DNA from: Pseudohalioglobus sediminis
Lineage (GTDB): Bacteria > Pseudomonadota > Gammaproteobacteria > Pseudomonadales > Halieaceae
Reading direction: 5' to 3'
Assembly (NCBI RefSeq): GCF_008370495.1
Contig: NZ_VTUX01000009.1
Coordinates: 62,376-126,375 of the forward strand
DNA: 64,000 nt
The notes under the pieces are model-generated. The model was not told where the DNA came from. It saw only the letters and a list, made by a program, of their open reading frames with translations, and did not search any database. Position 1 is the first letter of the stretch. Each line of letters starts with the position of its first letter. Made by a program: the position numbers and the translations under genes. Below, piece after piece: positions 26,761-36,304 of the stretch.

Positions 26761-27048
26761 ATGGGACTACAGATTTTTGCATTGGTGGTACTGGGCGTAT
26801 TGGTCGCCGCTGCCATCTGGTTGATCGTGATCATAGGGAACATTCCCGGCAACATGGCCCGCGCTGCCAACCACCCGCAGGCAGACGCCATCAGCACCCT
26901 GGCCTGGATAGGCCTGCTGACCCTCGGACTGGGCTGGTTCATCGCGCTGGTATGGGCAAGGATGAAGCCGGTCCTGCCCACAGCGGAACTCGAGCAGCGC
27001 ATTGCAGCGCTGGAAGCGCAACTGGCCAACCGGGAGGTGCAGTCGTGA
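26761..27048 (+). CDS. DUF3302 family inner-membrane protein (YiaW-like)
   Basis: 95 residues from the ATG at 26761, with AGGAG 9 bp upstream. Two transmembrane segments (3-27 and about 43-66) and a C-terminal coiled helix ([17 protein letters not shown]). Size, topology and direct coupling (GTGA overlap) to an HlyD-type membrane-fusion protein match the E. coli yiaW-yiaV pair. Function of the family is not established. Confidence 0.75.
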   Translation: MGLQIFALVVLGVLVAAAIWLIVIIGNIPGNMARAANHPQADAISTLAWIGLLTLGLGWFIALVWARMKPVLPTAELEQRIAALEAQLANREVQS

Positions 27049-28037
27049 TTGCGTTTATCTCGATCATATATGCCAGCCTCTACATCATCATTTTTAATAA
27101 ACTCGGCCTTTTGAAAAAGACCGTGGGCAATATCTGCGCCTTCGCCGGCGTGGGTGTGGTGATGATCGCTGCCATTGTTTTCATGTGGTACACCTTCGCC
27201 CCGATCAGCAATGACGCCCGAATGTTCCGCTACATCATTCCCATTGTGCCCAACGTGAGAGGCGAGGTGGTTGAAGTACCCATACAGGCGCTCCAGCCCC
27301 TGGAAGCGGGCGATGTGTTGTTTAAAATTGACCCGGAGCCTTTCGAAATTGCCGTACGCCAGCTGACCGCACAGGTGAACGTGCATGAAGCCGAGAGGCG
27401 CCTGGCAGAGGTCAATGTCGAGCGCGCCAAGAGCCTGCTGAAAGTGCAGGCCGCGGCCCAGATCGATCTGGATACCTGGACAGCCAATCGCGACAAGGCG
27501 ATTGCCGCCATCGAGGCCACCGAAGCACAGCTGGACAATGCCCGCTGGCAGTTGCAGGAAACCGTGGTGCGCGCCCCCGGCCCGGGGCATGTCGTCAACC
27601 TGCAGGTACGTCCGGGGAACGTGGTCACCACCGTGCCCGTGGCATCACCCATGGCCTTTGTCTCTGACGAAACCAATACCGTGCTCGCCAGTTTCAGCCA
27701 GAGTGCCGTGCGGCGCATAAACGTGGGCGATGAGGCCGATGTGGTGTTTGTCGGCAAGCCCGGCCAGACCTTCGCGGGCAAGGTCGAGCGCATCGTTGCC
27801 GCCAGCGGCCAGTCGCAGATGAGTGCCAGCGGGCAGCTGCCCAGTTTCACCGGCGCACCGGTCACCGACCGCTGGGCCGTTGCCATAAGCCTGGACGACG
27901 AGGAGTTGGCCCGCAGCTTGCCCCAGGGCACCGCCGGCACCGTGGCCGTGTATACGAACGCGGGCAAGCCCGTGCACGTGATCAGCAAGGTCGCCATGCG
28001 CATGAGTGCCTGGCTGAGTTACCTCACCTCGCCCTGA
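27045..28037 (+). CDS. HlyD-type membrane fusion protein (YiaV-like)
   Basis: 330 residues from a GTG that overlaps the previous stop. Two N-terminal hydrophobic segments (about 1-15 and 25-46) anchor it. The biotinyl-lipoyl half motif [30 protein letters not shown], a coiled-coil hairpin (about 110-165), the second lipoyl half [21 protein letters not shown] and a beta-barrel domain follow. It would be the periplasmic adaptor of an efflux system whose inner-membrane partner is the DUF3302 protein; no outer-membrane channel gene adjoins. Confidence 0.85.
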   Translation: MIAFISIIYASLYIIIFNKLGLLKKTVGNICAFAGVGVVMIAAIVFMWYTFAPISNDARMFRYIIPIVPNVRGEVVEVPIQALQPLEAGDVLFKIDPEPFEIAVRQLTAQVNVHEAERRLAEVNVERAKSLLKVQAAAQIDLDTWTANRDKAIAAIEATEAQLDNARWQLQETVVRAPGPGHVVNLQVRPGNVVTTVPVASPMAFVSDETNTVLASFSQSAVRRINVGDEADVVFVGKPGQTFAGKVERIVAASGQSQMSASGQLPSFTGAPVTDRWAVAISLDDEELARSLPQGTAGTVAVYTNAGKPVHVISKVAMRMSAWLSYLTSP

Positions 28038-28180
28038 GGCGCTGTTGCCGCGCCATGGCGGTGGCAATCCGGCAGACTCGAACTCAATGGTCACCGACTA
28101 TACTGGTGCTCCAGGGCAACGGCTTGTGACAACACACCGTGGCCATGTTTTCTTTTGCAAACTGTGTGAGGTTGCAAGGC

Positions 28181-28642
28181 ATGAGTGAACAACAGCACGA
28201 AGCAGCGGAGCATCTCGTCGGCGTCTGGTCCCTGGTCAGGTCGGAATTTCGCACGGCGCAGCAGCAAGTGATGTATCCACTGGGTGAGGACGCCGTCGGC
28301 CAGGCAATCTTCACTCGCTCGGGTCATATGTCCGGGCAACTTATGCGCCGGGAACGCGCCAACTTCGCCTCGGGCAACCAGCTCACGGGCACACCGGAGG
28401 AAGTACAGGGCGCGTTCCACGGATACGTTGCCTACTTCGGGCGCTACGAGGTGGATGCGGGGCAAGGCACTGTCAGCACCCATGTTGAGGGCAGCCTGTT
28501 TCCCAACTGGACGGGCGGCGTGCAGCTGCGGTACTACCAGGTGACGGCGGAGCAACTGGTGCTGACCACGCCGCCGATCCCGCTGGGAAATGATGAGATT
28601 ACCGGGGTGCTCACCTGGCAGCGGGTGACGCCAGTTGCGTAA
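28181..28642 (+). CDS. Lipocalin-like domain protein
   Basis: 153 residues from the ATG at 28181, preceded by AAGG; upstream codons lack family similarity. It matches the bacterial lipocalin-like domain (PF13924 type): LVGVWSLVRSEFR, YPLGEDAVGQAIFTRSGHMS, GYVAYFGRYEVD, and VEGSLFPNWTGGVQLRYY. These small cytosolic proteins are often found in catabolic clusters and may bind a hydrophobic ligand. Convergent with the P450 gene. Confidence 0.8.
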   Translation: MSEQQHEAAEHLVGVWSLVRSEFRTAQQQVMYPLGEDAVGQAIFTRSGHMSGQLMRRERANFASGNQLTGTPEEVQGAFHGYVAYFGRYEVDAGQGTVSTHVEGSLFPNWTGGVQLRYYQVTAEQLVLTTPPIPLGNDEITGVLTWQRVTPVA

Positions 28643-28671
28643 CCCGCCGGCCCGGCCGCGATCAGGAACTG

Positions 28672-29814
28672 TCAGGCGCGAATGGTGAGCGCGGCATAAC
28701 CGCGGGCCCAGTGTGACAGGCGCCAACGCGATTCGATGATCTCGTACTCGGGGTATTTCTGCAGCAGGCGCGGGAAAAATGCGCGCGCCTCTGCCCGGGC
28801 GATATGCTGCCCGACACACTTGTGCAACCCGAAGCCCAGGGCGAGATGATCCTTGTTGGCGCGTTCAATATCGAAAGCTTCGGGGTCAGGGTAATGCTCC
28901 GGGTCGTGGTTGGCCGCCGCGAACACCAGGCTGATCTCTGAGCCGGCGGGAATCACGGTATCGTGCAAGGTGAGGTCAGCCGTGAGGCGCCGCGGCAGGC
29001 CCTGCGCGGGAGGTTCCATACGCAACATTTCTTCGATGGCGCCGTCGAGCAACTGCGGATTCGCAAGCAGTTTGCGGCGCTGCTCCGGAAAGCGCGCCAG
29101 CAGGCCGGTGCCATTGCCGAGCAGGTTAATGGTGGTATCCACCCCGGCAAAACCCAGGCAGTTGGCGAAAATCGTGACCTCCTCCGCCGTCAACACGCCC
29201 GCCTGTTCTCTCGCCACCAGCCAGCTCAGGTGATCGTCTCCCGGATGGCGGCGCTTTTCCTCCAGCACCTGCTGGATCATGGCCGCGAAGTCATCCAGCA
29301 GCTGCAAGGCCACCGTCGCGCTGGGCTCATCGTCCGATGCCGGATCCGCTCCCATCAGTATCTTGCCGAGTTCGTGCCAGTGGCCCGCCTCTGACTCGGG
29401 GAAGCCGAGGAAGCGGGTCATGAACTGCTGCGGCAGGCGCAGGATCACGCTGTGATAAAGGTCGATATCGCCCGTCGCCGGCAGTGCGTCGAACAGTTCG
29501 TCGGCGATGGACTCGATCATCGGCGCCAGGCGCTCCGCCACGCCGCGATTGAATTCGCCGATCACCCCCTTGCGCACGGTAGCGTGAAGCTCGCCATCAC
29601 TGGTGGCCAGGCTGGGAATGTAGCTGTGACCGGTGTCGCCGTTCAAGGTACCCTCCGGGTGACGCAGCAGCCGGCGCACATCATCGTAGCGGGTAATCAT
29701 CCAGATATTGCGACTGGCATCGAAGTAGACCGGGTGCTCCCGCCTCAGGATGTCATAGCGGTGATAGAGCTCGTCGTGATACTCCGGTGACAACACATCT
29801 ACGATGGCGTTCAT
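28672..29814 (-). CDS. Cytochrome P450
   Basis: 380 residues from the ATG at 29812-29814, which has an AGGAGGGG ribosome site. I-helix oxygen-binding motif GFAGVDTT (221-228), ExxR in EEMLR (about 272-275), and the haem-ligand loop GFGLHKCVG with the cysteine at 333. A soluble class-I bacterial P450 needing separate ferredoxin/reductase, which are not in this window. Substrate unknown; the neighbours (SDR, lipocalin-like, aromatic-type cupin) suggest oxidation of a hydrophobic carbon source. Confidence 0.93.
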   Translation of the reverse strand: MNAIVDVLSPEYHDELYHRYDILRREHPVYFDASRNIWMITRYDDVRRLLRHPEGTLNGDTGHSYIPSLATSDGELHATVRKGVIGEFNRGVAERLAPMIESIADELFDALPATGDIDLYHSVILRLPQQFMTRFLGFPESEAGHWHELGKILMGADPASDDEPSATVALQLLDDFAAMIQQVLEEKRRHPGDDHLSWLVAREQAGVLTAEEVTIFANCLGFAGVDTTINLLGNGTGLLARFPEQRRKLLANPQLLDGAIEEMLRMEPPAQGLPRRLTADLTLHDTVIPAGSEISLVFAAANHDPEHYPDPEAFDIERANKDHLALGFGLHKCVGQHIARAEARAFFPRLLQKYPEYEIIESRWRLSHWARGYAALTIRA

Positions 29815-29983
29815 GCAGTGGCCCCTCCTGTCGCGCAATAACGATCTGTAACCGCACTATAGTACCCCAACTTATCCAGTGCAGGTCCTCATCGCCAGGC
29901 CCTTGCGACGAAGGCTGTCACCCACCCGGACTCATCGCGCCGCCGAAGGTCGCGGCACGACACCGGCTGATCCTGTGGCGCAA

Positions 29984-30745
29984 TCAGTCCAGCAACGGGT
30001 ACTTGAAGTTCACGAAGCCATCGTCGCCGTTGACGGTGGTGCCGTTAATGCAGTTGGCGTCCGACGAAGCGAGAAAAGCGAACACCCTGGCGATTTCCTC
30101 GGGCTGGGTGAAGGTATCGCGCATATGCTCACGCCGGATGTGCTCCCACAACCCCAGGGCCTCGTACTGGCGCAGCATGGGTGTGTCGACGCGCCCGGGC
30201 GCCACCGCCACCACACGGACATTGTGCGGCGCGAATTCCAGCGCGGCGCACTTGGTCATCATGTCTACCGCCGCCTTGCTGACGTTGTAAACGAACGACA
30301 TCTCCGCCGCCATCTGACCGTAGACGGAAGACGTGTTGAGAATCACGCCGGGCCTGCCCAGCTCCACGAATTTCCTGCCCGCCGCCACCAGGCCGTGATA
30401 AACGCCTTGCTGATTGACCGCGGTAGTGAGTTCCCAGTCCTGCTCAGGGTCATGCTCCAGCAGCGGCTTGGGCAGCCCCACACCGGCATTGTTGACCACG
30501 ATATCCAGCGTGCCGAAGGCGGCCACCGCGGCGTCCATCATGGCTGTAACCTGGCCATAATCGGTCACATTACAGGCCCAGGCGGCGACAGCATCGCCGT
30601 AGTCATTGGCCACGGCGTCCACTGAGGCCTTGTCGAGGTCAACGGCCATGACCCGCGCGCCTTCCTCGACAAAAATCCTGACGATTTCGCTGCCGATACC
30701 CCCGGCAGCGCCAGTGACGATTGCAACCTTGTCCTTCAATCTCAT
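29984..30745 (-). CDS. Short-chain dehydrogenase/reductase
   Basis: 253 residues, classical SDR. NAD(P)-binding TGAAGGIG at 11-18 with an acidic AVDLD after beta-2 (favours NAD), NNAG at 85-88, catalytic Ser near 139, Tyr153 and Lys157 in YNVSK. It could interconvert an alcohol and ketone produced by the neighbouring P450. It is divergent from the AraC gene, with a shared operator-like element in between. Confidence 0.93.
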   Translation of the reverse strand: MRLKDKVAIVTGAAGGIGSEIVRIFVEEGARVMAVDLDKASVDAVANDYGDAVAAWACNVTDYGQVTAMMDAAVAAFGTLDIVVNNAGVGLPKPLLEHDPEQDWELTTAVNQQGVYHGLVAAGRKFVELGRPGVILNTSSVYGQMAAEMSFVYNVSKAAVDMMTKCAALEFAPHNVRVVAVAPGRVDTPMLRQYEALGLWEHIRREHMRDTFTQPEEIARVFAFLASSDANCINGTTVNGDDGFVNFKYPLLD

Positions 30746-30846
30746 CTTCTCACCTCATTCTTATGCCATTGTTCGGTTATGCAACCAGGCTGCTCGCCTG
30801 ACCATGGCCATCACGTTACCGCCCGGGCGCGGAATTCTCTTGACCC

Positions 30847-30876
30847 TTCGCGAATCAATCTTGATATATTGCGAAT
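30847..30876 (+). promoter_or_regulatory. Putative AraC operator, copy A
   Basis: Two CGAA(T) repeats start at 30851 and 30872, exactly 21 bp apart, flanking CTTGATATATT. The same layout recurs at 32535-32564 with 24 of 30 positions identical. Located between the divergent SDR and AraC genes, 37 bp before the AraC ATG. Confidence 0.6.
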
Positions 30877-30913
30877 CGATAACAGCGCTAACGAGATCGA
30901 GGTAGCAGTCGCC

Positions 30914-31924
30914 ATGTCCCTGGTACGCAGCGGCGCCCTGGAAGGCTACGAGAAACAGGTCAAGCGGCTGGGCGGCAATCCGGTGCAATTGCTGTCCCAG
31001 GTAGGGCTGTCGCCCGCCCTGCTGCGCAATCCCAATACCTATATTTCCTACAGCAAAATGATCGAGCTGCTGGAAGTGAGCGCCCGGGCCTGCGCCGAGC
31101 CCTGCCTGGGCCTGCTCATGTCGCAACAGCAGACGTCCGCCATCCTCGGGGACCTGAACATGACCGTGTTCCGGCAACCAACGGTCGGCGACGCCATAGC
31201 GACGGTCAGCCGTCACCTCTACCTGCACGCACGCGGCGCGCGCCTGCAGCAGGAGCCGCAGGGCGACAACACCCTGCTGGCCCTGAGCATCGACATCAAC
31301 AGCCCGCTGGGCATGGACCAGACCATGCAGTTGAGCGTTGGGCAGCTGGGCAACTTTATGCGCGAACTCCTCGGCAGCGCCGACTCCGGCTGCAAGGAGT
31401 TACTGCGGCAACCGGCACCTGCCGCCGGGCAGAGTCGGGTGTCGGCACAACGCCTGTCGCGCATCGAGTTCGGCGCTCGCGCCGACGGTGTGAGATTCCC
31501 CAGCCACTGGCTGCAGGCGCAACCGCGCTTCGATGAGGAACGCATCAGCGAACACCTGAACAGCTATCTCGGCACACTGCAGCAGCGCTACCCGGACAAT
31601 TTGCGTGACCAGGTAAAAGACATCATCGGGCAGTTACTGTCGTCCGGGGAGTGCAGCCTGGAACAGGTGGCCTCCACCCTGAACCTGCAATCCCGGGTGC
31701 TGCAGCAGCGCCTGCAGGCCAGCGGCACCCACTACGGGGAATTATTGCGGGAAACGCGCCAGGATATCGCCGAGCAACACCTGCGCCACGGCTCGCTGTC
31801 AGTCACCGACCTGGCACTGCAACTGGGCTTTGCCGAGGCCTCGGTGTTCAGCCGCAGCTTCAAGTCCTGGACCGGCCAGTCCCCGCGGGCGTGGCAGCGG
31901 CAGCACGGGACGCAAAGCCCGTAG
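30914..31924 (+). CDS. AraC family transcriptional regulator
   Basis: 336 residues from the ATG at 30914, which follows a GAGG site; the longer open frame would run through the operator-like element. N-terminal arabinose-binding-like domain (about 10-200, including GNPVQLLSQVGLSPALLRNP), then two HTH units (SLEQVASTLNLQSRVLQQRL and SVTDLALQLGFAEASVFSRS). Probable regulator of SDR, cupin and symporter genes through the two shared elements, and probably of itself. Confidence 0.88.
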   Translation: MSLVRSGALEGYEKQVKRLGGNPVQLLSQVGLSPALLRNPNTYISYSKMIELLEVSARACAEPCLGLLMSQQQTSAILGDLNMTVFRQPTVGDAIATVSRHLYLHARGARLQQEPQGDNTLLALSIDINSPLGMDQTMQLSVGQLGNFMRELLGSADSGCKELLRQPAPAAGQSRVSAQRLSRIEFGARADGVRFPSHWLQAQPRFDEERISEHLNSYLGTLQQRYPDNLRDQVKDIIGQLLSSGECSLEQVASTLNLQSRVLQQRLQASGTHYGELLRETRQDIAEQHLRHGSLSVTDLALQLGFAEASVFSRSFKSWTGQSPRAWQRQHGTQSP

Positions 31925-31943
31925 CGGCCACTGCAGGCGGATT

Positions 31944-32450
31944 TCAGTCGCAGGAGTAAGCGGCTTCCGCACCCGGCTTGATGTACCTGGGCACGCCCAG
32001 ACCCTGTGCTTTGGCAGCTTCGAGTACCATTTTTTCAATCCAGCCGGCATCCATGATGTTCACGAAGTTGCCGTCCTCGTCAAAGTTCACGTTGCAGCCA
32101 TTGATCACCATAAAGCCGTCAGCGCCCTCGCCATCCGCGTCCGTGGCGAAGGTGTGCACGGAGCCGCCTGGCTCGTAGAGGTAACAGCCGGCAGTCTGTG
32201 GCTGGTCGGGATACTCCAGGTAGTGCCAGCTGCCGGCAGTGGTGTAGAAATGCACCGTGCCGGTGTGGAAGTGCTTGGGCAATACGATACCGGGGTCGAA
32301 CCTGGCGCGAATCACCCACACGCCATTCTCCGGATCCAGGAACAGCGGCCAGATGTGGACGCCCGGAAGGGCGTTCTCAACCATGGGCAAGGTGCTGGTG
32401 TCCAGGGTGAGTAAAAAGTCCTGATGATGAACGATGTCGGGCAGTGCCAT
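31944..32450 (-). CDS. Cupin dioxygenase-like protein (2,4'-dihydroxyacetophenone dioxygenase family)
   Basis: 168 residues, a single cupin. The metal-binding strand is PKHFHTGTVHFYTT (histidines at the expected spacing), then SWHYLEYPDQPQTAGCYLYE and GGSVHTF. This pattern is, to my knowledge, characteristic of the 2,4'-dihydroxyacetophenone dioxygenase-like family, which cleaves a C-C bond next to a carbonyl. Its true substrate cannot be told. It ends 19 bp from the convergent AraC gene and is divergent from a sodium:solute symporter. Confidence 0.75.
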   Translation of the reverse strand: MALPDIVHHQDFLLTLDTSTLPMVENALPGVHIWPLFLDPENGVWVIRARFDPGIVLPKHFHTGTVHFYTTAGSWHYLEYPDQPQTAGCYLYEPGGSVHTFATDADGEGADGFMVINGCNVNFDEDGNFVNIMDAGWIEKMVLEAAKAQGLGVPRYIKPGAEAAYSCD

Positions 32451-32534
32451 GGTGAATCTCCTGTGCTTGTTATCTGCGGTTATTGCTCACTGTGGTAACA
32501 CTATAGCGGTTAGCAGCTGCTAAAAACTTGGCGT

Positions 32535-32564
32535 TTCCCGAAGCCAACTTGATATTTTACGAAT
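32535..32564 (+). promoter_or_regulatory. Putative AraC operator, copy B
   Basis: CGAA at 32539 and 32560 (21 bp apart) flank CTTGATATTTT, matching the element at 30847-30876. It sits in the divergent region of the cupin and symporter genes, 85 bp from one start and 110 bp from the other. Confidence 0.6.
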
Positions 32565-32673
32565 GCCATCCCTCGCCGCTTACCACCCAATGCGGTCTTG
32601 CCCACGCTGGCATTGCCGCGGGCTCCACGATAAGTTGTCAGCACACCTTTTACACAGAGCCCGCCACCCGCGT

Positions 32674-34287
32674 ATGAACGCACTGATCACGCCGCTGGAC
32701 TGGACTATTATCGGCACCTATCTCGCCGCCCTGATCCTGCTCAGCGCCTGGCTGTCACGCTCGCAGCATTCACGTGGCGACTACTATGTGGCGGGCCGGG
32801 AAACCGGCCCCTGGCCCATCGCCATATCGATCATGGCCACCCAGTGCTCCACCAACAGCATCCTTGGCGCGCCCGCATTCGTGGCGTTTGCCGCAGGTGG
32901 CGGCTTGATCTGGTTGCAGTACGAACTGGCAGTGCCCCTGGCCATGGTCCTGGTGATGGTGTTTCTCCTGCCCCTGTTCCGCAGCCTGTCGCTGATCTCG
33001 GTATACGATTACCTGGAGCGACGCTTCGACCTGCCCACCCGGCTCTGGCTCAGCGGGTTATTCCAGGTACTGCGCGCATTTGCCACCGCGGTGACCGTGT
33101 ACAGCATCGCGCTGGTGGTGGAACTGATATCCGGGCTGTCGTTTTTCTGGTCGGTGGTCCTGCTGGGACTGATGACCGTGATCTACGACGTCATGGGCGG
33201 CATCCGCGCGGTAATCTACAGCGACGTTATCCAGATGGTGATCCTGGTGGCGGTCCTGCTGCTGTTGTTTGGCCTGCTGCTGGACGCTATCGGCGGCCCC
33301 CGGCAGCTGCTGGCCGGTTTACCGGAAGAACGCAGGACGGCCATTGATTTCGCCCATCACGGCCTCGGCGACGGCCGGGATTTCGCTTTCTGGCCCATGC
33401 TCTTCGGCGGCCTGTTTCTCTATGTCTCCTACTACGGCTGCGACCAGAGCCAGGTGCAGCGCGAACTCTGCGCGCGCTCGGTGGATGATGGCAACCGCGC
33501 CCTCTTCCTCAACGGCCTGCTGCGCTTTCCGCTGGTATTGCTGTACTGCCTGATCGGCGCCGGGCTGGCGGTCTACGCCAGCGCCGAGCCGGGTTTCCTC
33601 GCCTCCCTGCCCGCCAACGGTGATACCCCCAACTACAACCTGGCGGTGCCGCAGTTCATGCTCCAGCAACTGCCCGCAGGGGTCGTGGGCATTGCGATGG
33701 TGGCGCTGTTCGCCGCCGCCATGTCGTCACTGGACAGCGTCATCAACAGCCTCAGCGCCACCACCATGGAAGATTTCGTGCGCCGCTTTCACGCCGGCGA
33801 CAGCTGGTCCGACGCCCGCGAACTCTGGTGCTCCCGCGGCCTCACCGTGGCCTGGGGTGTCGTCACCCTGGGCATGGCCTTCCACGTCGGTGACATCGCC
33901 GATACCGTGCTGGTGGCGATCAACAAGATCGGCTCGCTGATCAACGGCCCGGTGCTGGGTGTATTTGCGCTCGGCATCCTCACCCGCCGCAGCAATGGCA
34001 CCGGCGCCAGGGCCGGGCTGCTGGCAGGCTTTGCGCTCAACCTGCTGTGCTGGCAGTTCCTGCCGCAGCTGTCCTGGCTGTGGTGGAACGTGTTCGGCCT
34101 GGCCGCCACTGTGCTGGTGGGCTACGGCGTCAGCCGCGCTGGCGCGCTACCCGCGCAGGACCTGTCGGAACTGGTGTGGAGTCGCGCCCGCTATGCCAGC
34201 TTCGGTTTTACTCGCAACTGGTGGCCACGCTACCTGGTGCTGCTGGGCTGGTTTGCCGCACTGCTAATGTTACTGACACAGTTCTGA
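32674..34287 (+). CDS. Sodium:solute symporter family transporter
   Basis: 537 residues from the ATG at 32674; the frame is open upstream but the first 37 codons are low-quality and lie over the operator region. About 13 transmembrane segments. SSS-family signatures: SRSQHSRGDYYVAGRETGPW, SIMATQCSTNSILGAPAF, SVYDYLERRFDLPTR and FAAAMSSLDSVINSLSA near the sodium site. It would import a small organic solute with sodium. Divergent from the cupin gene, so likely the uptake step of the same pathway. Confidence 0.9.
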   Translation: MNALITPLDWTIIGTYLAALILLSAWLSRSQHSRGDYYVAGRETGPWPIAISIMATQCSTNSILGAPAFVAFAAGGGLIWLQYELAVPLAMVLVMVFLLPLFRSLSLISVYDYLERRFDLPTRLWLSGLFQVLRAFATAVTVYSIALVVELISGLSFFWSVVLLGLMTVIYDVMGGIRAVIYSDVIQMVILVAVLLLLFGLLLDAIGGPRQLLAGLPEERRTAIDFAHHGLGDGRDFAFWPMLFGGLFLYVSYYGCDQSQVQRELCARSVDDGNRALFLNGLLRFPLVLLYCLIGAGLAVYASAEPGFLASLPANGDTPNYNLAVPQFMLQQLPAGVVGIAMVALFAAAMSSLDSVINSLSATTMEDFVRRFHAGDSWSDARELWCSRGLTVAWGVVTLGMAFHVGDIADTVLVAINKIGSLINGPVLGVFALGILTRRSNGTGARAGLLAGFALNLLCWQFLPQLSWLWWNVFGLAATVLVGYGVSRAGALPAQDLSELVWSRARYASFGFTRNWWPRYLVLLGWFAALLMLLTQF

Positions 34288-34299
34288 CCAGGCGCGCGT

Positions 34300-36063
34300 T
34301 CAGCCGCCGCCGGCGAGATCCTCCCGATCCTGCTGGAACAGGCTGGCCAGCTCTTCGCGGCTGTAACGGCTGTGCTCGATAAGGGCATCCATATCGTCCG
34401 TCATTTGCAGTGAATTCTGCAGCGTTTCTTCATCGTGACGCCGGAACAGCTCCACCATGCGCTCGGCCTCGGCCTCGTCGAAGCCGTATTCGCGCAGCAC
34501 CTGGTCTGCCGCGAGCAGGCTGCCCGCCAGCATCTCGCGTACCACCCCTGCAACGCCCAGTTGGTTGAACAGTCGCACACTCATGCGGTTGTGGGCACGG
34601 GCCACCACGCGCACCTGCGGGTAGTTCTCGCGCACCAGTTCGGCCACGCGCAGGCACTGGCTTTCGTCATCCAGCGCCAGCAACACCACACGGGCATGCT
34701 CGATACCGGCGGTTTTCAGCAGGTCCAGGCGGGTGGCGTCACCATAGAACACGCGGTTGCCAAACTTCTTCACGAACTCGATGTGCTCGGCATCGTTGTC
34801 CAGGGCGGTGAAGGGAATCCCGTTGGCGGCGAGTATGCGCCCCGTTATCTGGCCGAAGCGGCCAAAGCCGGCGATGATCACCGCGGGCTCGGCCTGCTCG
34901 CGACTGTCGTCATAAACCCGCGGGCAGTTCTGCGAGCTGAAAAACTGGCTGTGCAGGATCACCAGCGGCGCGGTCAGGGCCATGGAAACGCCCACGATCA
35001 GGGTCACCTGGTTGGCCAGCGCCGGCTCGATGAGGCCGTTGGCGGCCGCCTGGGCCATCACCACAAAGGCGAATTCCCCGCCCTGGGAGAGCATCAGGCC
35101 CACGCGCATGGCGTCCCTGGACACCTGCCCCGATGCGCGCAGCAATGTCCAGATCACCGCCGTCTTCAGTGCCACCAGCGCCACCGCGGCACCCAGGATC
35201 AGCACCGGCTCACGAGTGAGCAGGCCGAGGTCCAGGTTCATGCCGATAGCGATGAAAAACAGGCCCAGCAACAGGCCCTTGAAAGGCTCGATCTCCATCT
35301 CCAGCTGATGCCGGAAGCTGGAGTTGGCCAGCAGGACCCCGGCGAGAAACGCCCCCATACCCATGGACAGGCCGGCGGCATCCATACCCAGCGCCGTCAG
35401 CAACACGATCAGCAGTGCCGAGGCTGTCATCACCTCGGCGCTGCCGGAGCGGGCCACCAGCCGCAGGAAGGGGTTGAGCAGGAAGCGGCCAACCAGCAAT
35501 ACCAGCACAATGGCGCCAATGCCGACATACCAGGCCGGCGCATCCGGCGAGCCCCTGGCGGCCAGTGACTCCACCAACAGCAGGATGGGAATCACCGCCA
35601 GGTCCTGCATCAGCAGGATGCCGAACCCCTGCTGCCCGGGAGGGCTGTTGAGCATGCGATGCTCGTTCATCAACTGGATCGCGAAAGCGGTGGAAGACAG
35701 GGCCAGGGCCAGCGCGATCACCAGTGCCACAGGCCAGTCCCCTAGGAGCCACAGCAGCGCCAGGCCGATCAACCCTGCGCACGCCAGCATCTGCCCGCCG
35801 CCGGTGAGCACCACCGCGCCGCGCAGGCGCCACAGCTTCTCCGGCTCCAGTTCAATACCGATCAGGAATAACAGCAGCACCACACCCAACTCGGCGAAGT
35901 GCAGGATAGTATCCGGGTCACTGACCAGGTTGAATACCGAGGGCCCGATCAGGGCGCCGGCAACCAGGTAGCCGAGAATGGCGCCCAGCTTCAGTCGCGT
36001 AAACAGTGGCACCGCCAGAACCGCGGCACCGAGGAAAATCACTGTCGAACCTATCAGACTCAC
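34300..36063 (-). CDS. Kef-type monovalent cation:proton antiporter (CPA2) with RCK domain
   Basis: 587 residues from a GTG at 36061-36063 that has an AGGGGGTGG upstream and begins directly with the first membrane helix. Twelve to thirteen helices (1-380) include LGYLVAGALIGP, FLIGIELEP and the QDLAVIP motif. A TrkA-N/RCK nucleotide-binding domain starts at about 405 (IIAGFGRFGQITGRILAANG). The C-terminal 70 residues are helical and charged. It resembles KefB/KefC, glutathione-gated potassium efflux antiporters, but the KefF/KefG partner is absent, so I give no symbol. Confidence 0.88.
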   Translation of the reverse strand: MSLIGSTVIFLGAAVLAVPLFTRLKLGAILGYLVAGALIGPSVFNLVSDPDTILHFAELGVVLLLFLIGIELEPEKLWRLRGAVVLTGGGQMLACAGLIGLALLWLLGDWPVALVIALALALSSTAFAIQLMNEHRMLNSPPGQQGFGILLMQDLAVIPILLLVESLAARGSPDAPAWYVGIGAIVLVLLVGRFLLNPFLRLVARSGSAEVMTASALLIVLLTALGMDAAGLSMGMGAFLAGVLLANSSFRHQLEMEIEPFKGLLLGLFFIAIGMNLDLGLLTREPVLILGAAVALVALKTAVIWTLLRASGQVSRDAMRVGLMLSQGGEFAFVVMAQAAANGLIEPALANQVTLIVGVSMALTAPLVILHSQFFSSQNCPRVYDDSREQAEPAVIIAGFGRFGQITGRILAANGIPFTALDNDAEHIEFVKKFGNRVFYGDATRLDLLKTAGIEHARVVLLALDDESQCLRVAELVRENYPQVRVVARAHNRMSVRLFNQLGVAGVVREMLAGSLLAADQVLREYGFDEAEAERMVELFRRHDEETLQNSLQMTDDMDALIEHSRYSREELASLFQQDREDLAGGG

Positions 36064-36304
36064 TGGCCGCCACCCCCTGTCGGCATTGCATATGCCGACA
36101 GTATATAGAACGGCTTGGGCCAATGGTGGCGCCAGGCCAGGCCATGCCCCTGCAATCTGCAGTGAAATTCATGGCCCTTCTCCCTTCGCCCGGGTTGTGG
36201 CACCATCACGCTTTCACCAGCGACAACCCAACTGCATGCACGGCAACCAGAACAGACCGCAGCGCGCTCTCCCCGGCTATGGGAAACAGGAGCTCGCTCG
36301 CTGA

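Noticed and set aside
36061-36123. Longer N-terminus for the Kef-type antiporter
   Set aside because: The 20 extra codons lack similarity and ribosome site; the GTG at 36063 starts directly at the first membrane helix.
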